Shown here: positions 37,127-49,420 of the stretch, one piece after another
Numbering within the stretch: the first letter of the stretch is position 1
Layout of the letters: each line of letters starts with the position of its first letter
Assembly (NCBI GenBank): GCA_038093975.1
Contig: JBBPTG010000101.1
Span: 28,528-92,527 of the forward strand
Source of the DNA: Chalciporus piperatus
Lineage: Eukaryota; Basidiomycota; Agaricomycetes; Boletales; Boletaceae
Length of the DNA: 64,000 nucleotides
Reading direction: 5' to 3'
Notes under the pieces: generated by a model
What the model was told of the DNA's origin: nothing
Database searches by the model: none
The model's input: the letters and a program-made list of their open reading frames with translations, nothing else
Program-made: the position numbers and the translations under genes

Positions 37127-38495
37127 ATGGCCGCGACATCTGGCATTGGAGTATCTGAGGAGCTCACACAAGCCTTTTCCACTGCTGTCGAGACGAAGAC
37201 CGTCCGATTCATCAAGGTCGTCATTCAGAACGGTGCGAGGCCATCCACATCCATCAATCGACTCTGAATCTTATTCACTCGCACTCGGCTAGAATCACTT
37301 GTTCCAGTTTCCGACTCGGAGGTCAGTGTTACGGGCACCTTTGACGACGACCTTGCCCTGCTTCAAGATCACTTAGAGGAGAACGTGCCATGCTACATTC
37401 TTGCGCGGCTGGACGATCCACCAACAGAGTGGCTCGCGATCAGTTATGTGCCTGATGGTGCAAAGGTCAGAGAAAAGGTAGCTCTGTTTTCGTCAGAGAT
37501 CCCAACGTCTGCTCAATGGCCTTCGCGAATACCCGCGGAACTAGATGCTCTACGCCTCTACTCGCAACGCTTTAACGAAATCACTCGGATCTACCGTGTT
37601 CACTGACAGTCTATTTGCTACTGCCAAGTCGGACGTCACGCCGGAGGCATATTCTGCTCACAAACGACACCAAGCTGCTCCTAAACCACTCAGTGCGAGG
37701 GAGCAGGAGATCGCTGACATCAAAGCTGCTGAACGGGGAGCAGGGGGTACCTATGAAGGTAGTAGAGCGAGGCAGAATCACCTCGGGAATCAGGAAGTTG
37801 GGTTCACGTGGGGCAACGACGCCACGGAGGCTCTTGGGGAGCTGCGTGCAGGAAGTGGTAGCCACCTCGTGGTCCTGGTCAGTTTTCGTTCAGCGAGGTC
37901 GTGCTTCACTTGCACTGATGGGCTTGTATTTGTCGTAGCATATAGACGAGTCGGAACGGGTCGTACTGGGCGGCAGCGCACCGATCGACGGTGTCAGTTC
38001 GCTATCATCCAACATTCCACTCTCGGCACCCTGTGCGTGTTATCCGTGTCCTGCATGATGGAAAGCTGAGGACGATGACTGGGTATGCTAGCTTACTGCT
38101 TCTTCGCCTGGCAGAATGCCTATTCCACGGCAGGACGCGATATTGGTGGGCACCCCACGTTTGTTCACTTGCTCCTGATCGTTGAAGCTGACATGTTTGT
38201 TGAAGCATTCATTTATTCCTGTCCAAACACCTCGCCAATCAAGTCCCGCATGGTGTACTCCACGGGTGCTTTGACTGTCTTCAGACAGGTGAAGGATCTT
38301 TTGGGGGAAGATTCAAGTTTCGTGCTTGCAGCCAGGAAGATAGAAACCTCTGACCCCGAAGAGCTGACTGAGGCGTTCCTCAAGGAAGAACTGAATCTTG
38401 GCAATGGCGCGGGAAACGGAGGAGACAATAATACCCGGTCTGATGGATCGAGAACATCGTTTGCTAGACCGAAAGGGCCTGGGAGGAGGCGATGA
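37127..38495 (+). CDS. TWF1: Twinfilin, actin monomer-binding protein
   Basis: Two-ADF-H-domain protein that sequesters ADP-actin monomers and caps filaments. The ATG at 37127 begins MAATSGIGVSEELTQAFSTA, and exon 2 gives TFDDDLALLQDHLEENVPCY with WLAISYVPDGAKVREK. A GTAGCT-AG intron then joins to MLYASTRNALTKSLGS, and DVTPEAYSAHKRH ends domain 1. The linker APKPLSAREQEIADIKAAE and GFTWGNDATEALGEL lead into domain 2, whose C-terminus holds NTSPIKSRMVYSTGALTVF and KIETSDPEELTEAFLKEEL. The tail, rich in Gly and basic residues, ends GPGRRR, as in other twinfilins. Five or so introns; the exons at 37880-38170 were read only in part. Confidence 0.92.
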
Positions 38496-38721
38496 AGGTT
38501 CTGTACTGTCAAGTGTTGTGGTCACAGCAGTAGTATGCACATACATGGACGTGCCTGGTACTAAAAGCGAACGCGGGGAAAAGTCAGGCGGACAGCCGAG
38601 CGGATGAGTTCCGCCTTGAGTGTGGGTACAAGAGTGTCCCGCTCCATCCACGCTACTTTTGAAGGATACCACTCTCTTGACTGCACTTGTTGTTCCTGCT
38701 TGTCGACTTGAGACTCTCGCC

Positions 38722-40824
38722 ATGTTGGCCATGCGGGTTCAGAAGGCGGCGCTCAAGCCCATTGTGATGAGACCGCGCCTGTTTCTGAGTCTCAGAAGTT
38801 ACAGTACACCCGTCCGAACTCCGAAGTCAAAGGTGTGGGCTTCGGCGGATGAGGCTGTCAAGGATGTCAAGTCGGGAGACACATTGCTTTGTGGAGGTGA
38901 GTCTCAGCTCCCTTGGGTATATTCTGTCCACCGATTAATTGTGTCCACAGGATTCGGGCTTGCTGGTGTACCAGGTACAGTGCAGGACATGCTCAGGGTC
39001 TACGTTCTCAACGTTCACCTCTGTAGACACTCTACTCGCGGCTTTGGTGAAGAAAAAGGATGTCAAAGACCTTACTGCTGTCTCCAACAACGCAGGTTCA
39101 GGAGATTCTGGACTCGGTACGCATGTATCCTGCTGGATTACTCAAACTACGCTGAGCTATCGATAGGAAAGCTGTTAAACAGCAACCAGGTGGATAAGAT
39201 CATTGCATCATACCCAGGAGGGTGAGTTCTGTGTCCGTTAAACGTCACACCTCTGTAATCGTTGTATTCGTGCAGGAACAAGGCTTTCGAGGCTTTGTAC
39301 CTCAAGGGCGAGATTTCGTTGGAACTTTGTCCACAAGGCAGTCTCATAGAACGTATTCGCGCTCATGCTGCTGGTATACCCGCATTCTTCAGTCCTACTG
39401 GTGCATCCACTGCAGTCGAGGAAGGTTCGATACCCATGAGGTACAACGAGGGCGGCTTTGCGAACGGTGTCAGGATACCCGGTATCAAGAAGGAGACGCG
39501 AGAGTTCGATGGTCGCAAATATATCATGGAGACCGCCATCCCTGGTGATGTTGCATTTATCAGGGCATGGAAGGTCGATGCGGTCGGCAACTGTATTTTC
39601 AAGTAAGAGAGAGTATCGTTGTGTTATTGAACTGCCGCTCAACGTTTACAGGTTTGCTCAGAACAACTTCAGCAGTGCTATGGGGAAGAATGCTAAACTA
39701 ACCATCGTTGAGGTAGATCAAACATCTTCTCGCTTTGATGGCTATTCACCATACCTACAGGCTGATGAAATTGTACCCGTTGGTTCCTTGGAAGCTACCG
39801 CGATTCACCTTCCTGGTATCTACGTCGATCGTGTGGTACCTGCAACCGAACCCAAAAGCATTGAATTTATGACACTTGCACCGGGCGAATCCACAACAGA
39901 AAGCGCCCCATTGAGCCCCGAGAAAGCCGCTGCTTTGACTCAACGCCACAAGATTGCCAAACGGGCTGCAAAGGAGATCAATGATGGCTACTACGTGAAC
40001 CTCGGAATAGGTATGCCAACATTGGTGCCAGAACACTTGCCAGAGGATGTGCACGTTTGGCTGCAGAGTGAGAATGGTATCCTCGGAATGGGCCCTTACC
40101 CCACAAAGGACCAAGTGGACCCGTGAGTGCAATTGCTGATTGATCGCCAGTCCTCATTTTGCTCAACGCGAGTTGAAGGGATCTCATTAACGCAGGCAAA
40201 GAAACTGTTACTCTTGTACCTGGAGCATCAATCTTCGGTACGCACATTTCAACGGAACGTTATCGATGACTTGACACTCTGAGTAGATTCCAGCGAGTCC
40301 TTCGCGATGATCCGCGGTGGCCACATCGACGTCGCGATCTTGGGTGTAAGACTGGAACCTTTTCCTTGGTCGCTTCATATGCTTAATTGTTCGACAGGCC
40401 ATGCAAGTTTCTCAGGCTGGCGATATCGCCAATTTCATGATTCCCGGCAAACTGGTCAAAGGTATGGGTTCAAATCAAGGCGGTCCGCTTTGCTTGGCGA
40501 TTTTTTTTTTCTCACCCTCTTTGCGCGTGTGTAGGGATTGGTGGAGCTATGGACCTTGTCTCTAACCCCGACAAGACCAAAGTTATCGTGCTCATGGAGC
40601 ACTGTGCCAAGGATGGAAGCCCGAAGATTCTCAAGCAATGTAGTCTTCCCCTCACTGGCGCCCGGACTGTGAGCCAGATCATCACAGAACTGGCTGTCTT
40701 CAACGTGGACAGGAAGAATGGCACACTGGAGCTGGTAGAGTTACAGGAAGGAGCTACATTGGAAGAAGTCAAGGCGAAGACGGGTTGCGACTTCAAGGTA
40801 CCGCGAGATCTGAGCAGACTGTGA
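38722..40824 (+). CDS. SCOT: Succinyl-CoA:3-ketoacid CoA transferase, mitochondrial
   Basis: Transfers CoA from succinyl-CoA to acetoacetate for use of ketone bodies (family also acts on acetate). The N-terminus [20 protein letters not shown] is basic with no acidic residue, a likely mitochondrial presequence, followed by [20 protein letters not shown]. Alpha half: [34 protein letters not shown]-like [22 protein letters not shown] and [16 protein letters not shown]. Linker [13 protein letters not shown]. Beta half: [20 protein letters not shown] and the active-site glutamate in [25 protein letters not shown], then [34 protein letters not shown] in a tiny-exon region and [20 protein letters not shown]. 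About eight introns, stop after VPRDLSRL. Fused alpha-beta enzyme of usual length; intact. Confidence 0.94.
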
Positions 40825-41545
40825 TCGCTCCTCGCAAGCCCAAGGTTGTATAAATAATCATTGTCGTTGCATCAGTCTTCTGTGGTATTTCAAACGACGC
40901 AATCTTTATTGCCAAGCTTTATAAAGGTTCCTGCTGTCTGATCTGACCAATCAGTTTGATAGTAGCAACAGTTCACGAACGTTGTGAGTCGTGCATCTAT
41001 CTTGTTGTACTCACAGAGGATTTTAGTGGCTCCAGTCAATCGAGTCGGGAGAGCGGCGTTCAAAAGACCCCCTATCCACCGCATCGAACCTCGTATCGAG
41101 TATAGTAGTATTGATCTAGGACGTTCTCATCTCTGTCGCACCAGTGGTACAAGAAGAAAGGTGTTTCATTAGTGTTTTATCACGCTGTTATTTATCGATT
41201 TCCTTTGACTTGACGAGGACGTGTGAATACTAGCAACTGCGGACATGCCGTTGTGTGGAGCATAAAAATTGTCGAGTCGATGGCGCTTGAGGATTGGCTA
41301 GAAAGCGGCTCAACATAGCAACAGCAGGGCAATTGACAACCCAGAGTTCAGCCGAGCGTGTTTCCCGGAGTAATCGCTAGTAATCGGTGGCGGCGACGCC
41401 GGCGAGGGAATAGATTTGGAAAATCTGCCAAGTTTGCCTCTTGCCCTCTGCTTGCTCGACCCGGTTTAGTAGCCTCAACGACAATTGCACCGTCCATCCA
41501 CAGGTCTCCAGGGTCGTTTGTCTTTGTCCTTCACCGTCAACGATA
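40825..41545. other. Intergenic stretch SCOT - KNR4
   Basis: 720 bases with the 3' region of SCOT and the promoter of the SMI1/KNR4 gene. A pyrimidine-rich leader precedes the ATG at 41546. I see no gene or repeat in it. Confidence 0.35.
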
Positions 41546-43586
41546 ATGAATTGGCTTGCCAACTTCTTCTCCGGTGGCAGCAGCCAGTCTCTGCGAAGAG
41601 GCCAGGCAATGTCAAACACCCACGAAGCCTTCTCCCTCCCGACTACATCTCCTGGCGTACCTCCACATCCTGATGCATTCAATTCGGATACCCTACACCC
41701 TGCGGACCCCCTCAGTCCGTCATATACCTACCCTCCACAGTCTCCTGTCAGTTCGTATGGTTTTGCGCCGTCTTCGTGAGTGATCACGCCAACGCCTTTT
41801 CATCATGACTGTCTGAGCGCGTATCTCGATCCCAGTTCACGGTCACGACCAACGTCTTTGCTTCCTCTACATAATATACCCTACACCGATGCAATGACAC
41901 CACCACCGCCGTATCCGCCATTAGCTAACACATGGAACAGGATAAAACTCTGGCTTTCTCGGGAATACCCAGAGCTGGGGGACACACTCAATTATGGAAT
42001 TCTTCCTCAAGATTTGGCACAGATAGAGATGCAATTTGGCTTCGCTCTTCCACAAGCCGTCCGTGATTCGTATTTGGTCGTCGATGGCCAGGAGGCAGAG
42101 TCGTCAGCTGGATGCTCCGAAGGTCTATTCTTTGGTCTATCACTCCTACCTCTCGAGGACATTTTAGAGGAGTGGAGGTTCTGGAGAGAGGTCGACGATG
42201 ATCCGGCGACTGGAGGCAATCCCCGCCTCCGCGAACTCATGCAGTCGATACCAGACGGCTGGGTGCGGAAGGAGTATTCGCAAAGAGGCTGGATACCTCT
42301 TGCAGTCGATAAAGCTGGCAACTACATCGGCGTCGACCTTAATCCTGGAGAAGGCGGAAGTGTCGGACAGGTGATTGTCTTTGGTCGGGACTTTGACACC
42401 AAAGTCGTTCTCTGGCGTGGTGATGGTCCGGGCGGTTGGGCAATGTGGTTGTCGAATTTTGCAGACGAGTTGGAGAGTGGGGAGGGTTATGAGCTTGGAC
42501 CTGGGAACGCTGAAAATGAGGAGAGTGAAGATGAACTTGGGTACGAGGCATACTTCTACGACGGGAATGGGCGGGGGCAAGGGGATGGTGGAGGCGAAGG
42601 AGGTCCAGGAGGCTTGCGGATGTCTGGTGCGTACAGAGGATGGAATCCATTGGAGGCATGGGCAGACAAGAGCGTAAAAAAATGGTATGAGGCGGGCCTG
42701 GTACAAGACGTTTCGTCACCAGTGGAAAAGGGCAAGGTAGCTATCAAAGTTCCTCAGTTTATTATTATAGGCTGACTGGTCGAAAACCTAGGCACCTGAG
42801 AAACGCGGTCTAGGTGTTCTGAACCTCGACGAATCCGCCGCAGTGGTAGCCATACCCGTCTTCGTGAACCAGCGCAGTGAAGAATCATCTGCACTCCCTG
42901 AGGTAACTGACGTTAACCCTCGCACCATCCCTGCCATCTCAGTCACCAAACCTCCGGCTCCTCTGCCTGTTGATTTGCCGAGTACGAACGACGTTGTTCC
43001 CCTCCCTTCGCCGCCTGACTCGAATCGCTCTTCCGTTGAAATTGATCTTGAAGCTGGCCGAGGAGTCCGGCGCCCGGTCAATGCTGGTATCGTTACAAAC
43101 GCACCATCCGTGCGACAAGTAACATCGCCAGATCCTCTCCAGGATAACTCTCCCTCTGAGACTGAGCCACCTGCAGAGGAAGTGACCAATCTACTTGCCG
43201 ATTCTGCATCTGTGGAGGCTGTTCCGGTCCTTAGTGCGGTTGCATCTGCGGAACTCGAACTAGGACAAACTTCCCAGCCATCGGTTGATGCGACAGACGC
43301 ACTTCCTGAGGACCCTGCAGATACGACCATTCGGTTGGTTGGTAGCGGGGGATCCTCTGGCACAGTAGACTCGACTCTTTTCGAGGAAGCTGAAGAAGCC
43401 GTAGTCTCCGAAGCCTCGGCAACGGCTGTTGCGGAGCCCAGCGACACTTCCCCCAAGAAAGAACAGACACACGACAAGAGCAAGTCTTCGAGTCTTTCAT
43501 CCTTGAAGAGACTTAGTGCACACCTTTCAAGCGGGAAGCGGAAAAAGGATTCCATTGGCGGCAACAGTGTTAAGGAGGCGCTATGA
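41546..43586 (+). CDS. KNR4: SMI1/KNR4-type cell-wall and glucan synthesis regulator
   Basis: Fungal scaffold linking cell-wall integrity MAP kinase signalling with glucan synthesis. The ATG at 41546 opens MNWLANFFSGGSSQSLRRGQ, a usual start of basidiomycete Knr4 proteins. After an intron at about 41780 comes the SMI1/KNR4 domain: TWNRIKLWLSREYPELGDTL, YGILPQDLAQIEMQFGFALP, VRDSYLVVDGQEAES, GLFFGLSLLPLEDILEEWRFWR, WIPLAVDKAGNYIGVDLNPG, GQVIVFGRDFDTKVVLW. Then an acidic/Gly tail and, after the intron near 42720-42790, a Ser/Thr/Glu-rich disordered C-terminus ending with a basic cluster LSSLKRLSAHLSSGKRKKDS. The stop is at 43586. Three exons, intact. It is the last conserved housekeeping gene before the sparse zone. 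Confidence 0.92.
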
Positions 43587-46214
43587 CAACCCTTCCTCTT
43601 CACTCTCACTCGGTTTATCTAGCTTAATTCGAAGGTGTTTTGACCTTCTGGTTCATCGACGCACACGCTAGTTTCGTGTGTACGATGATGATCCAACATA
43701 CTGCTCTTGTTTTTCCACTGAGACAACCTTGTTTCTCTTTACATCTGCCCTTTCCGCCCTCAACAACTTTTTCCCTCAGACAATCAACTCACGAAATCAT
43801 CGCATCTTCTGCCGTTCCTTACTTTCGTTGTCTTCTATACCCATTCGCGTAACTGAAACAGTATCAACATGCTCTGCGATCTCATTAATATATGCTCATA
43901 GGCTCGGATGGTGTCTACAACAAATTGTGGATGTTAGTACTATCCACCTAATTCACTGGCTGCTCGGACGAGGATGAGAAGTCTACTCAGTGACACTCGC
44001 GACATATCACCGTGACACTGCCAGGATGATCCACAAGTTATTGTCAGTACCGAGTGAATATTGGGATGACAATGCATGGCTTGCTTCAAGTTTTGAATTT
44101 TTACTAGCAGCCTGAGATGCCACACCGTGCTTGGCGGAGGATCACCGATGATCACGTCAAATGTACGTCGCGTCGGAGTCACTAGGCTCGCGCCTAAATA
44201 TCACCGACTAGCAATCTTTTCCGTTGTTCGACAATCCGCGCAGCCAACGGATATTGTCAAGTCGACTCGTTCTCGTTCTCTACCGTTCGACATGGGGCTA
44301 TAGAGGAACGTCACGGTTTAGCGGATGAAAGGCTGCACTTTCTATGCATTGCTAGGGGCCGTTTCACGTACATCTCGTCGAGGCTTCTCAACTTGTATGA
44401 GATGCTTCACAGGTCAATGATGAAGAGCATCTAGACCTTGAACTCCATCGGTGAGAGAACACCATAACCCAGCGCTATATCATTAAATCCTGTGGACACT
44501 GACAATGACATACGCAATTCAGGTACTCAGGCAAGTTACCGGGGCGTCATGAATGCTGGGCCCAAACTCTATATGTTTCGAAAGGACCGGCCGCATTATG
44601 ACAATGTGCACGGCGCACATACCTGATTCCGATAAGCAATATCTTTTCCTTAGACTGACGTTCGGAAGTAGTACTGGAGCTGGCCTTGTCGGCGTTATAG
44701 CTCTGTGACACGACGGAAGAAAGCATTCATGTTAGTTTCTCCCATTAGGTCAGGACTGGAATTCTGAACTCACCGAAAACCAGATCGTCCAGCTTAAGCG
44801 AGTTATGATCGGTGAACCGGCCATGGGGTTTGTCCCGAGGGGCAAAATCAGGCGATTGTATCGTTCCCCCCTATCTCAAGTTGCGTTGCGTTACAAGGTG
44901 GGGGTTTCGTGTACCTTTGCGACACAGATTCATGTTCACAAGGATATTCTGATTCTTCAAGGCAGATTACACGTTTATTTCACGTGGCCGTTCGTCCTTG
45001 GGTGATGTTTGGAATGCGATGCCAGTGGTAAAGCGCTATCTCTGATCCATTGAGCTCTGGCGCTCTGCTGAACTGTCAGACTGTGCTCTCTGACTGCAGG
45101 TTACAGCTCAGCAAAAATAGGCGTCACTCACCAGGCTTGTGGTGAATCCTCCGACCCCCTCGCTTCCCCGATGCGTGGAACCTCGAAATATCGTCTAGGC
45201 AGGGTGCTAGTCGCTGGGCCGTTGACCAAAAAAAAGTTGCTGGGCGCACGTACTTCAATTCGCGATGTCAGCCTCCCTCGCCCATCCGCGCGACATTGTC
45301 TCCCCTCCCCTCCTCGGACTATCTTGAGGCGCGGCGAGACCACTGAATAAATGTGGGTTGGTTTGTGTCGCTTGAGCCATGCCGTTTTGGTCACCCCGCC
45401 AAACAGGTCAAATTGCAGGACTCGATTCACCCTGCGTCGGGAGGGTACGGGTAACTTGGAGCGTCGATGTGTTGTGCTAGAGCTGCCCTCCAGAGCCCCA
45501 TCAGGCAGGCTGGAGTGCAAGATTCGTTCTTCTACATATCTCAGCTCCATATTGAAGAACCCGGGATCCAATGAGAACCTAAGTTCGCACACTCAGCACA
45601 TGATGCTGTGTGCCTACGTATTGTCAGGTAATCCGAGTCCCCCATTTTCGGGTGCCAATTGAACCTTTCGCCGATACCCTCTTGGAATGGCTCCCGCCGA
45701 CCTTTCCTTGGAGTGGCTTCAGCCGGTGAACTCCAAAATCTCAGCCATCTTCCACGCTCTTCCAAGGTTTCGTCACAATATCAAACATGCCTTTCCAGCA
45801 ACGTGGTCCCTTTGATTCCATGGGAGGGTGCCAACAAACGACGCCAGACGACCTGCTGGGGTAATGGTATCCTTTATTCGACCGCCATCCACTCAGTTTT
45901 ACTCATTTGTTTTCACAGAGGGCACGGGTCGACGCGTCGGGATCGCACTGATAGGGATAGCCTCCATTCCATTTGCCCGTTGGTTGGCATCTTGGCTCGC
46001 CTCCCGCGTATGAGTCACAACAGACCCACACACTCCGTGTTTTTCGTCCGTATCATCTCCTCCTGCCCTCCACTGTGGTCTGAGCTCCCGCCTTCCAATC
46101 CAAGGGCCATGGCGTTCGCTATCCCCCCAAATAAAAGGCGTGGTTGCTTCTACATCGAAACACTACTTTTCCATTGGAACCCAATTCTCTTGTGTAAACG
46201 ACCTCCTCGCGCCT
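43587..46214. other. Sparse zone, no convincing gene
   Basis: 2.6 kb with only short frames lacking motifs. It contains a block (about 44606-44755) that resembles 51058-51235, described separately. No tRNA or rRNA was recognised. It may hold decayed mobile or regulatory DNA. Confidence 0.35.
44606..44755 (+). repeat. Diverged duplicated block X
   Basis: Resembles 51058-51235 in the same orientation. Shared pieces include GCACATACCTGATTCCGATAAGCA against GCATACCCGGTTCCCAATAAGCA, and CATGTTAGTTTCTCCCATTA against CATGTTAGTTCCTTTTAG, with GTGACACGACGGAAGA against AACGCGACGGAAAAGA between. Judged by eye; much diverged. Confidence 0.5.
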
Positions 46215-46577
46215 ATGTCATACAAAAGCGAGCTCAATCATGCGCTGGATCTTTCCAGAGTGACCATCAGGCAGACTAAAAATTCCGTGAGTCGCGCATT
46301 CGGATACTCCTCGCCAAATATTCATACTTTGACCATCTCGCAGCTATGCAACACGTCTTGCCAGTGGACGGATGGCACTGGGCTCTGCAGAGCTGAAATC
46401 TCGTGCAAGGGCGTCCCAGCGCACTTCAGAGACGCCCATGACATCAGGGGGTCTGAAAAGACTGAATGTGCATGGTTGGGATGTGATGCAGAGGTTTCAA
46501 GCCACAACTTTGCCAGACATATTAGGGAGCGTCATGTGGGTCACAACAGATCAGACGACAAAGATCACTTCAAATAA
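46215..46577 (+). CDS. Small two-finger zinc protein, copy 1
   Basis: The ATG at 46215 opens MSYKSELNHALDLSRVTIRQ. A GTGAGT to CAG segment of 57 bases (about 46289-46345) could be an intron and keeps the frame either way, so the protein is about 100-120 residues. The C-terminal part has two fingers: CQW..GTGLCRAEISCKGVPAHFRDAH and CAWLGCDAEVSSHNFARHIRERHVGH. The second is a C2H2-like finger with C-x4-C-x9-H-x4-H spacing. The same pattern recurs at 52780-53389. Function is unknown; DNA binding is an inference from the fingers. Not seen next to any partner gene. No break. Confidence 0.6.
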   Translation: MSYKSELNHALDLSRVTIRQTKNSVSRAFGYSSPNIHTLTISQLCNTSCQWTDGTGLCRAEISCKGVPAHFRDAHDIRGSEKTECAWLGCDAEVSSHNFARHIRERHVGHNRSDDKDHFK

Positions 46578-47250
46578 GCATCGACTCTATGTTATGAATG
46601 ATATAACTTCCCCGCCTATTTTTCCGTTACGAGGGAATCGAGGGTAGTTGCGCTGTGACTTCACCTTTTGCGTTCTGTATATTTTATATATGTGCCTTCA
46701 ACTTGTTTAGCTGTGATGTAGCTGGCATACATACATTCTCAGTGGAATTCATCGTCATGTCATAGTATGAAACCATATCAATTCGGCTGTAACCTCCCGG
46801 CTCAACCTCGATTTGAGCGTGATTCGCGGAATTTATGTGTCTCGATAGAATTAACACCTGTGGTTGATGAGGCAAGCGTCACAGCCGCCTGTTCCTCCCG
46901 ATCTCCTCTCCGTCTTAATACTCATTGCATAACTGGATACCATAATCTATTTGATCTGCAATCACGCCGACGTACTCAAGAGGCTTGGAGGTTGTCCCAT
47001 GGACGTCAATCTCCTGAAGGCGTGCCAAAGGGCTGAAAGATAATGTCAGGGGACGAGGTCGAGGAGTCACTAGTCACTGAGGTGGGACACCGCGAGCGTA
47101 GTTTTACCTCGTGACTGCGAACTTTTGAAGACACATGTCCAAACTGGGTCACCTCATCGCGTAGCTGAAGATCTCAAGAAAGTCTCTAGATTGTTGTTAG
47201 ATAATAGCGTACTAAGGTTTGTGGGAAGGGTGTCGATATTACGGAGATTT

Positions 47251-47640
47251 AGGATATTGGCATCGGGACGTAAGGCTTTGAAGTACGTCGAAGGTTCAAG
47301 AGATCTTTCTAATCTGGGGAGCGTCAGTCTCGTTTCAGATGCGTGACATGGCAAATGTCTGCCACAGGGAGCACTTGGGGATGTGCAGGAGGATCTGTGT
47401 ATGTGGAAGAGCAGTGAAAAACGGATCAGATCAGTTGAAACCAAGAAGAGGAACACACTTACCAATTATTAATAAAGGAAACGTCTAGATCTAGATCAGC
47501 AGCTCTTCTTCGCCGCAGAGTGTACTCCCGCCCCTGTCAAATACTTGCAGAGATTATGCTTGCGCAGCCTAACGTCTTTCCATGGTGCCTGACAGTGAGG
47601 GTTAAAATATAAGAGAGATACTCCCTGGCACGAGTGTGGG
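47251..47640. repeat. Diverged duplicated block Y, F-box-like relic
   Basis: Matches 49891-50187 in the same orientation: ATTGGCATCGGGACGTAAGG against GTCGGCATTGGGACATAAGG, AGATCTTTCTAATCTGGGGAG against AGATCTTCCCGGCCTTGGGGAG, CAGTTGAAACCA in both, and GGAAACGTC in both. Read on the minus strand the block gives LPRLERSLEPSTYFKALRPDA, like the leucine-rich body of F-box proteins. No open gene remains. Confidence 0.6.
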
Positions 47641-47662
47641 GGGGATTTAGAGCGATGTGATG

Positions 47663-47732
47663 CCTAGTGGAGGGTGCCGGTGAACGGTGACTGTCTTCAT
47701 CCCGACTCTTGGGTCTGCCCAGGGGAAGACTA
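47663..47732 (-). mobile_element. Miniature inverted element, copy 1 (70 bases, 9 base TSD)
   Basis: Seventy bases bounded on both sides by the perfect direct repeat GATGTGATG (47654-47662 and 47733-47741). Its reverse complement starts TAGTCTTCCCC and ends CACTAGG. The core (CCCAAGAGTCGGGATGAAGA) is identical to a second copy at 50806-50865, which lies in the other orientation and also has a 9 base duplication. Too small to encode a transposase; 9 base duplications are typical of Mutator-like elements. It lies about 200 bases before the ATG of the gene at 47936. Confidence 0.75.
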
Positions 47733-47935
47733 GATGTGATGTGGACAACGCGGCTTTGTTACATCTATTTGTCCGTAAACAAAGATTCTAAGTCAAGGGT
47801 TTTGCAGCTTGACTAGCGACTGACGCTTCTGACAATCTAGATTACTCCCTACTCTGGAGCAGTTTCGATCCATTTTTTTTGTCCAATACTCCGTACGGGC
47901 CATTTTATATATATTTCTTTTTTTTTACCCCCAGG

Positions 47936-49420
47936 ATGTCTTTATCGCGAGCTGAAGCACAGCAGCGAATTTTCCGTGGTTGGGCTCGCCTTTCCAAGGC
48001 AATGGAGCTCAGAGATATGACCGAGAGCGCGGCACAAGAATGGGAGCGGAACATGCTTCGCGAGGTGGTAAGATGCCTGTGGCAGGCTTCCTGCCGCCAG
48101 ACATAATGACTGACTCGCTCACTAGCATAACATTTTTTCGGCGGTGGTCAAGGGACCCCACGAAGAACTCGTCGTCCCCCCTCTGGCTCAGGCTTTACTC
48201 GATGCACAGCGATGCCCCAACAAAAAGGGACCAATCATCCCCGCCAACATCCTCGTCTTGGAGGACAATACTGACTTGAGGCTCCCTGACCCATCCTCGA
48301 TCGACCTTGGCGATCCGTCCACATTCTGGTGGGTAGGACTGGGGAAGACGGGCAATGGTGCCACAACACACACCCTTTCCATTGACAAGGGGAAAGGAAA
48401 AGCACAGGGCACCGAGGAATCTGGTATATTTCCGCCATTTTCTTTCCTGCATTAAAATGTAATTCCTTATCAAGGAGCTTCATCGAACCGTTGGTCCTCT
48501 TCCAACTCCGTGATACGACTCGCGGATATCCTGGGTTTATCCAAGCCGGTGGAGGCAACACCAGCTCAGAGCCAGCCAATGATCCGTAAGAGGCATGTGG
48601 TGTTGGATGAAGACGAGGAGGACGAACTCTACTCCTCATCTGTCGAACATGAAGCCGGTCCGAGCAGCATGCAGATGTATACTAGGACTCGGGTACCGAA
48701 GCGGCGCTGCATCGGGCGGCCACACGACTCTCCAGGAAAAATCAAAAACTTGCATACATATGTCCCGGTACGTTCATTATGCTACTTCACTGGCGTTCTT
48801 GAAGACGAGACCACTAAAAGGTGAAACATTCTGATAGAAATGCCAACACTGCCAGGTAACCGGGAGGGATTGCACAGTGCAAGCGAATCGTGCTGGATGG
48901 GGTTCATGCGACCTGTGCAAATTAAAGAAATCGAGGTGCTCTGCAATTAATAACCCATCCTTCCACCGTGTCGTCAAGTCAACTGGTAATTCGGGACCAC
49001 AGGAGTCTTCCCGGCCTAGCAAGTTCTCCTCATTTTCACTTGTAATACATTCATTGACACTTTCTCCTTGCTCCAGCACCCCCCGCTACTACTCAGCCAC
49101 TGAAAGTGGGCCCTCCCGGGGGGAAGTGGAAGTGGGAGAAACGGGCGGAGCGGGCAGCGGCAGCTCACAATCAATCGCGATCGGTTGACGCTGACAACAC
49201 ATCCACAAGTGTCACTAAAGAGACCCGCTTGTTCCGAAGCCGTGGGGAACAAACTGACCCCCCTATGAACTTTGATGTCTTGCTTGCCCAGCACCACCAG
49301 TTAATCGAGACGGTTAACGGTCTCCGACACGAAATTGCCGTTCTCAGGACTGAGATCAAGCACGGGGCAACCGTGAAAGCGAGCAACATTCCAGCCCTGA
49401 CTAAAAAGCTGGAAGAGTAA
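47936..49420 (+). CDS. Zn2Cys6-like cluster and coiled-coil protein, unknown
   Basis: Five exons with clean GT-AG joins. The ATG at 47936 starts MSLSRAEAQQRIFRGWARLS. Exon 2 has SAVVKGPHEELVVPPLAQAL; exon 3 an acidic region (HVVLDEDEEDELYSS) and RVPKRRCIGRP. Exon 4 carries six cysteines, PKCQHCQVTGRDCTVQ and CDLCKLKKSRC, with spacing C-x2-C-x6-C-x11-C-x2-C-x6-C. This fits the fungal Zn2Cys6 binuclear cluster. Exon 5 ends with a leucine-heptad coiled coil, LLAQHHQLIETVNGLRHEIA, a usual dimerisation element. About 360 residues. The cluster is internal instead of N-terminal, and no middle homology domain follows, so a standard transcription factor is not sure. Similar small zinc/coiled-coil genes are common next to mobile DNA in mushrooms, but I could not check this. 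Confidence 0.65.

Noticed and set aside
38620..38721. In-frame upstream extension of SCOT
   Set aside because: The extension starts at a GTG. The ATG at 38722 gives a good mitochondrial presequence and is preferred.
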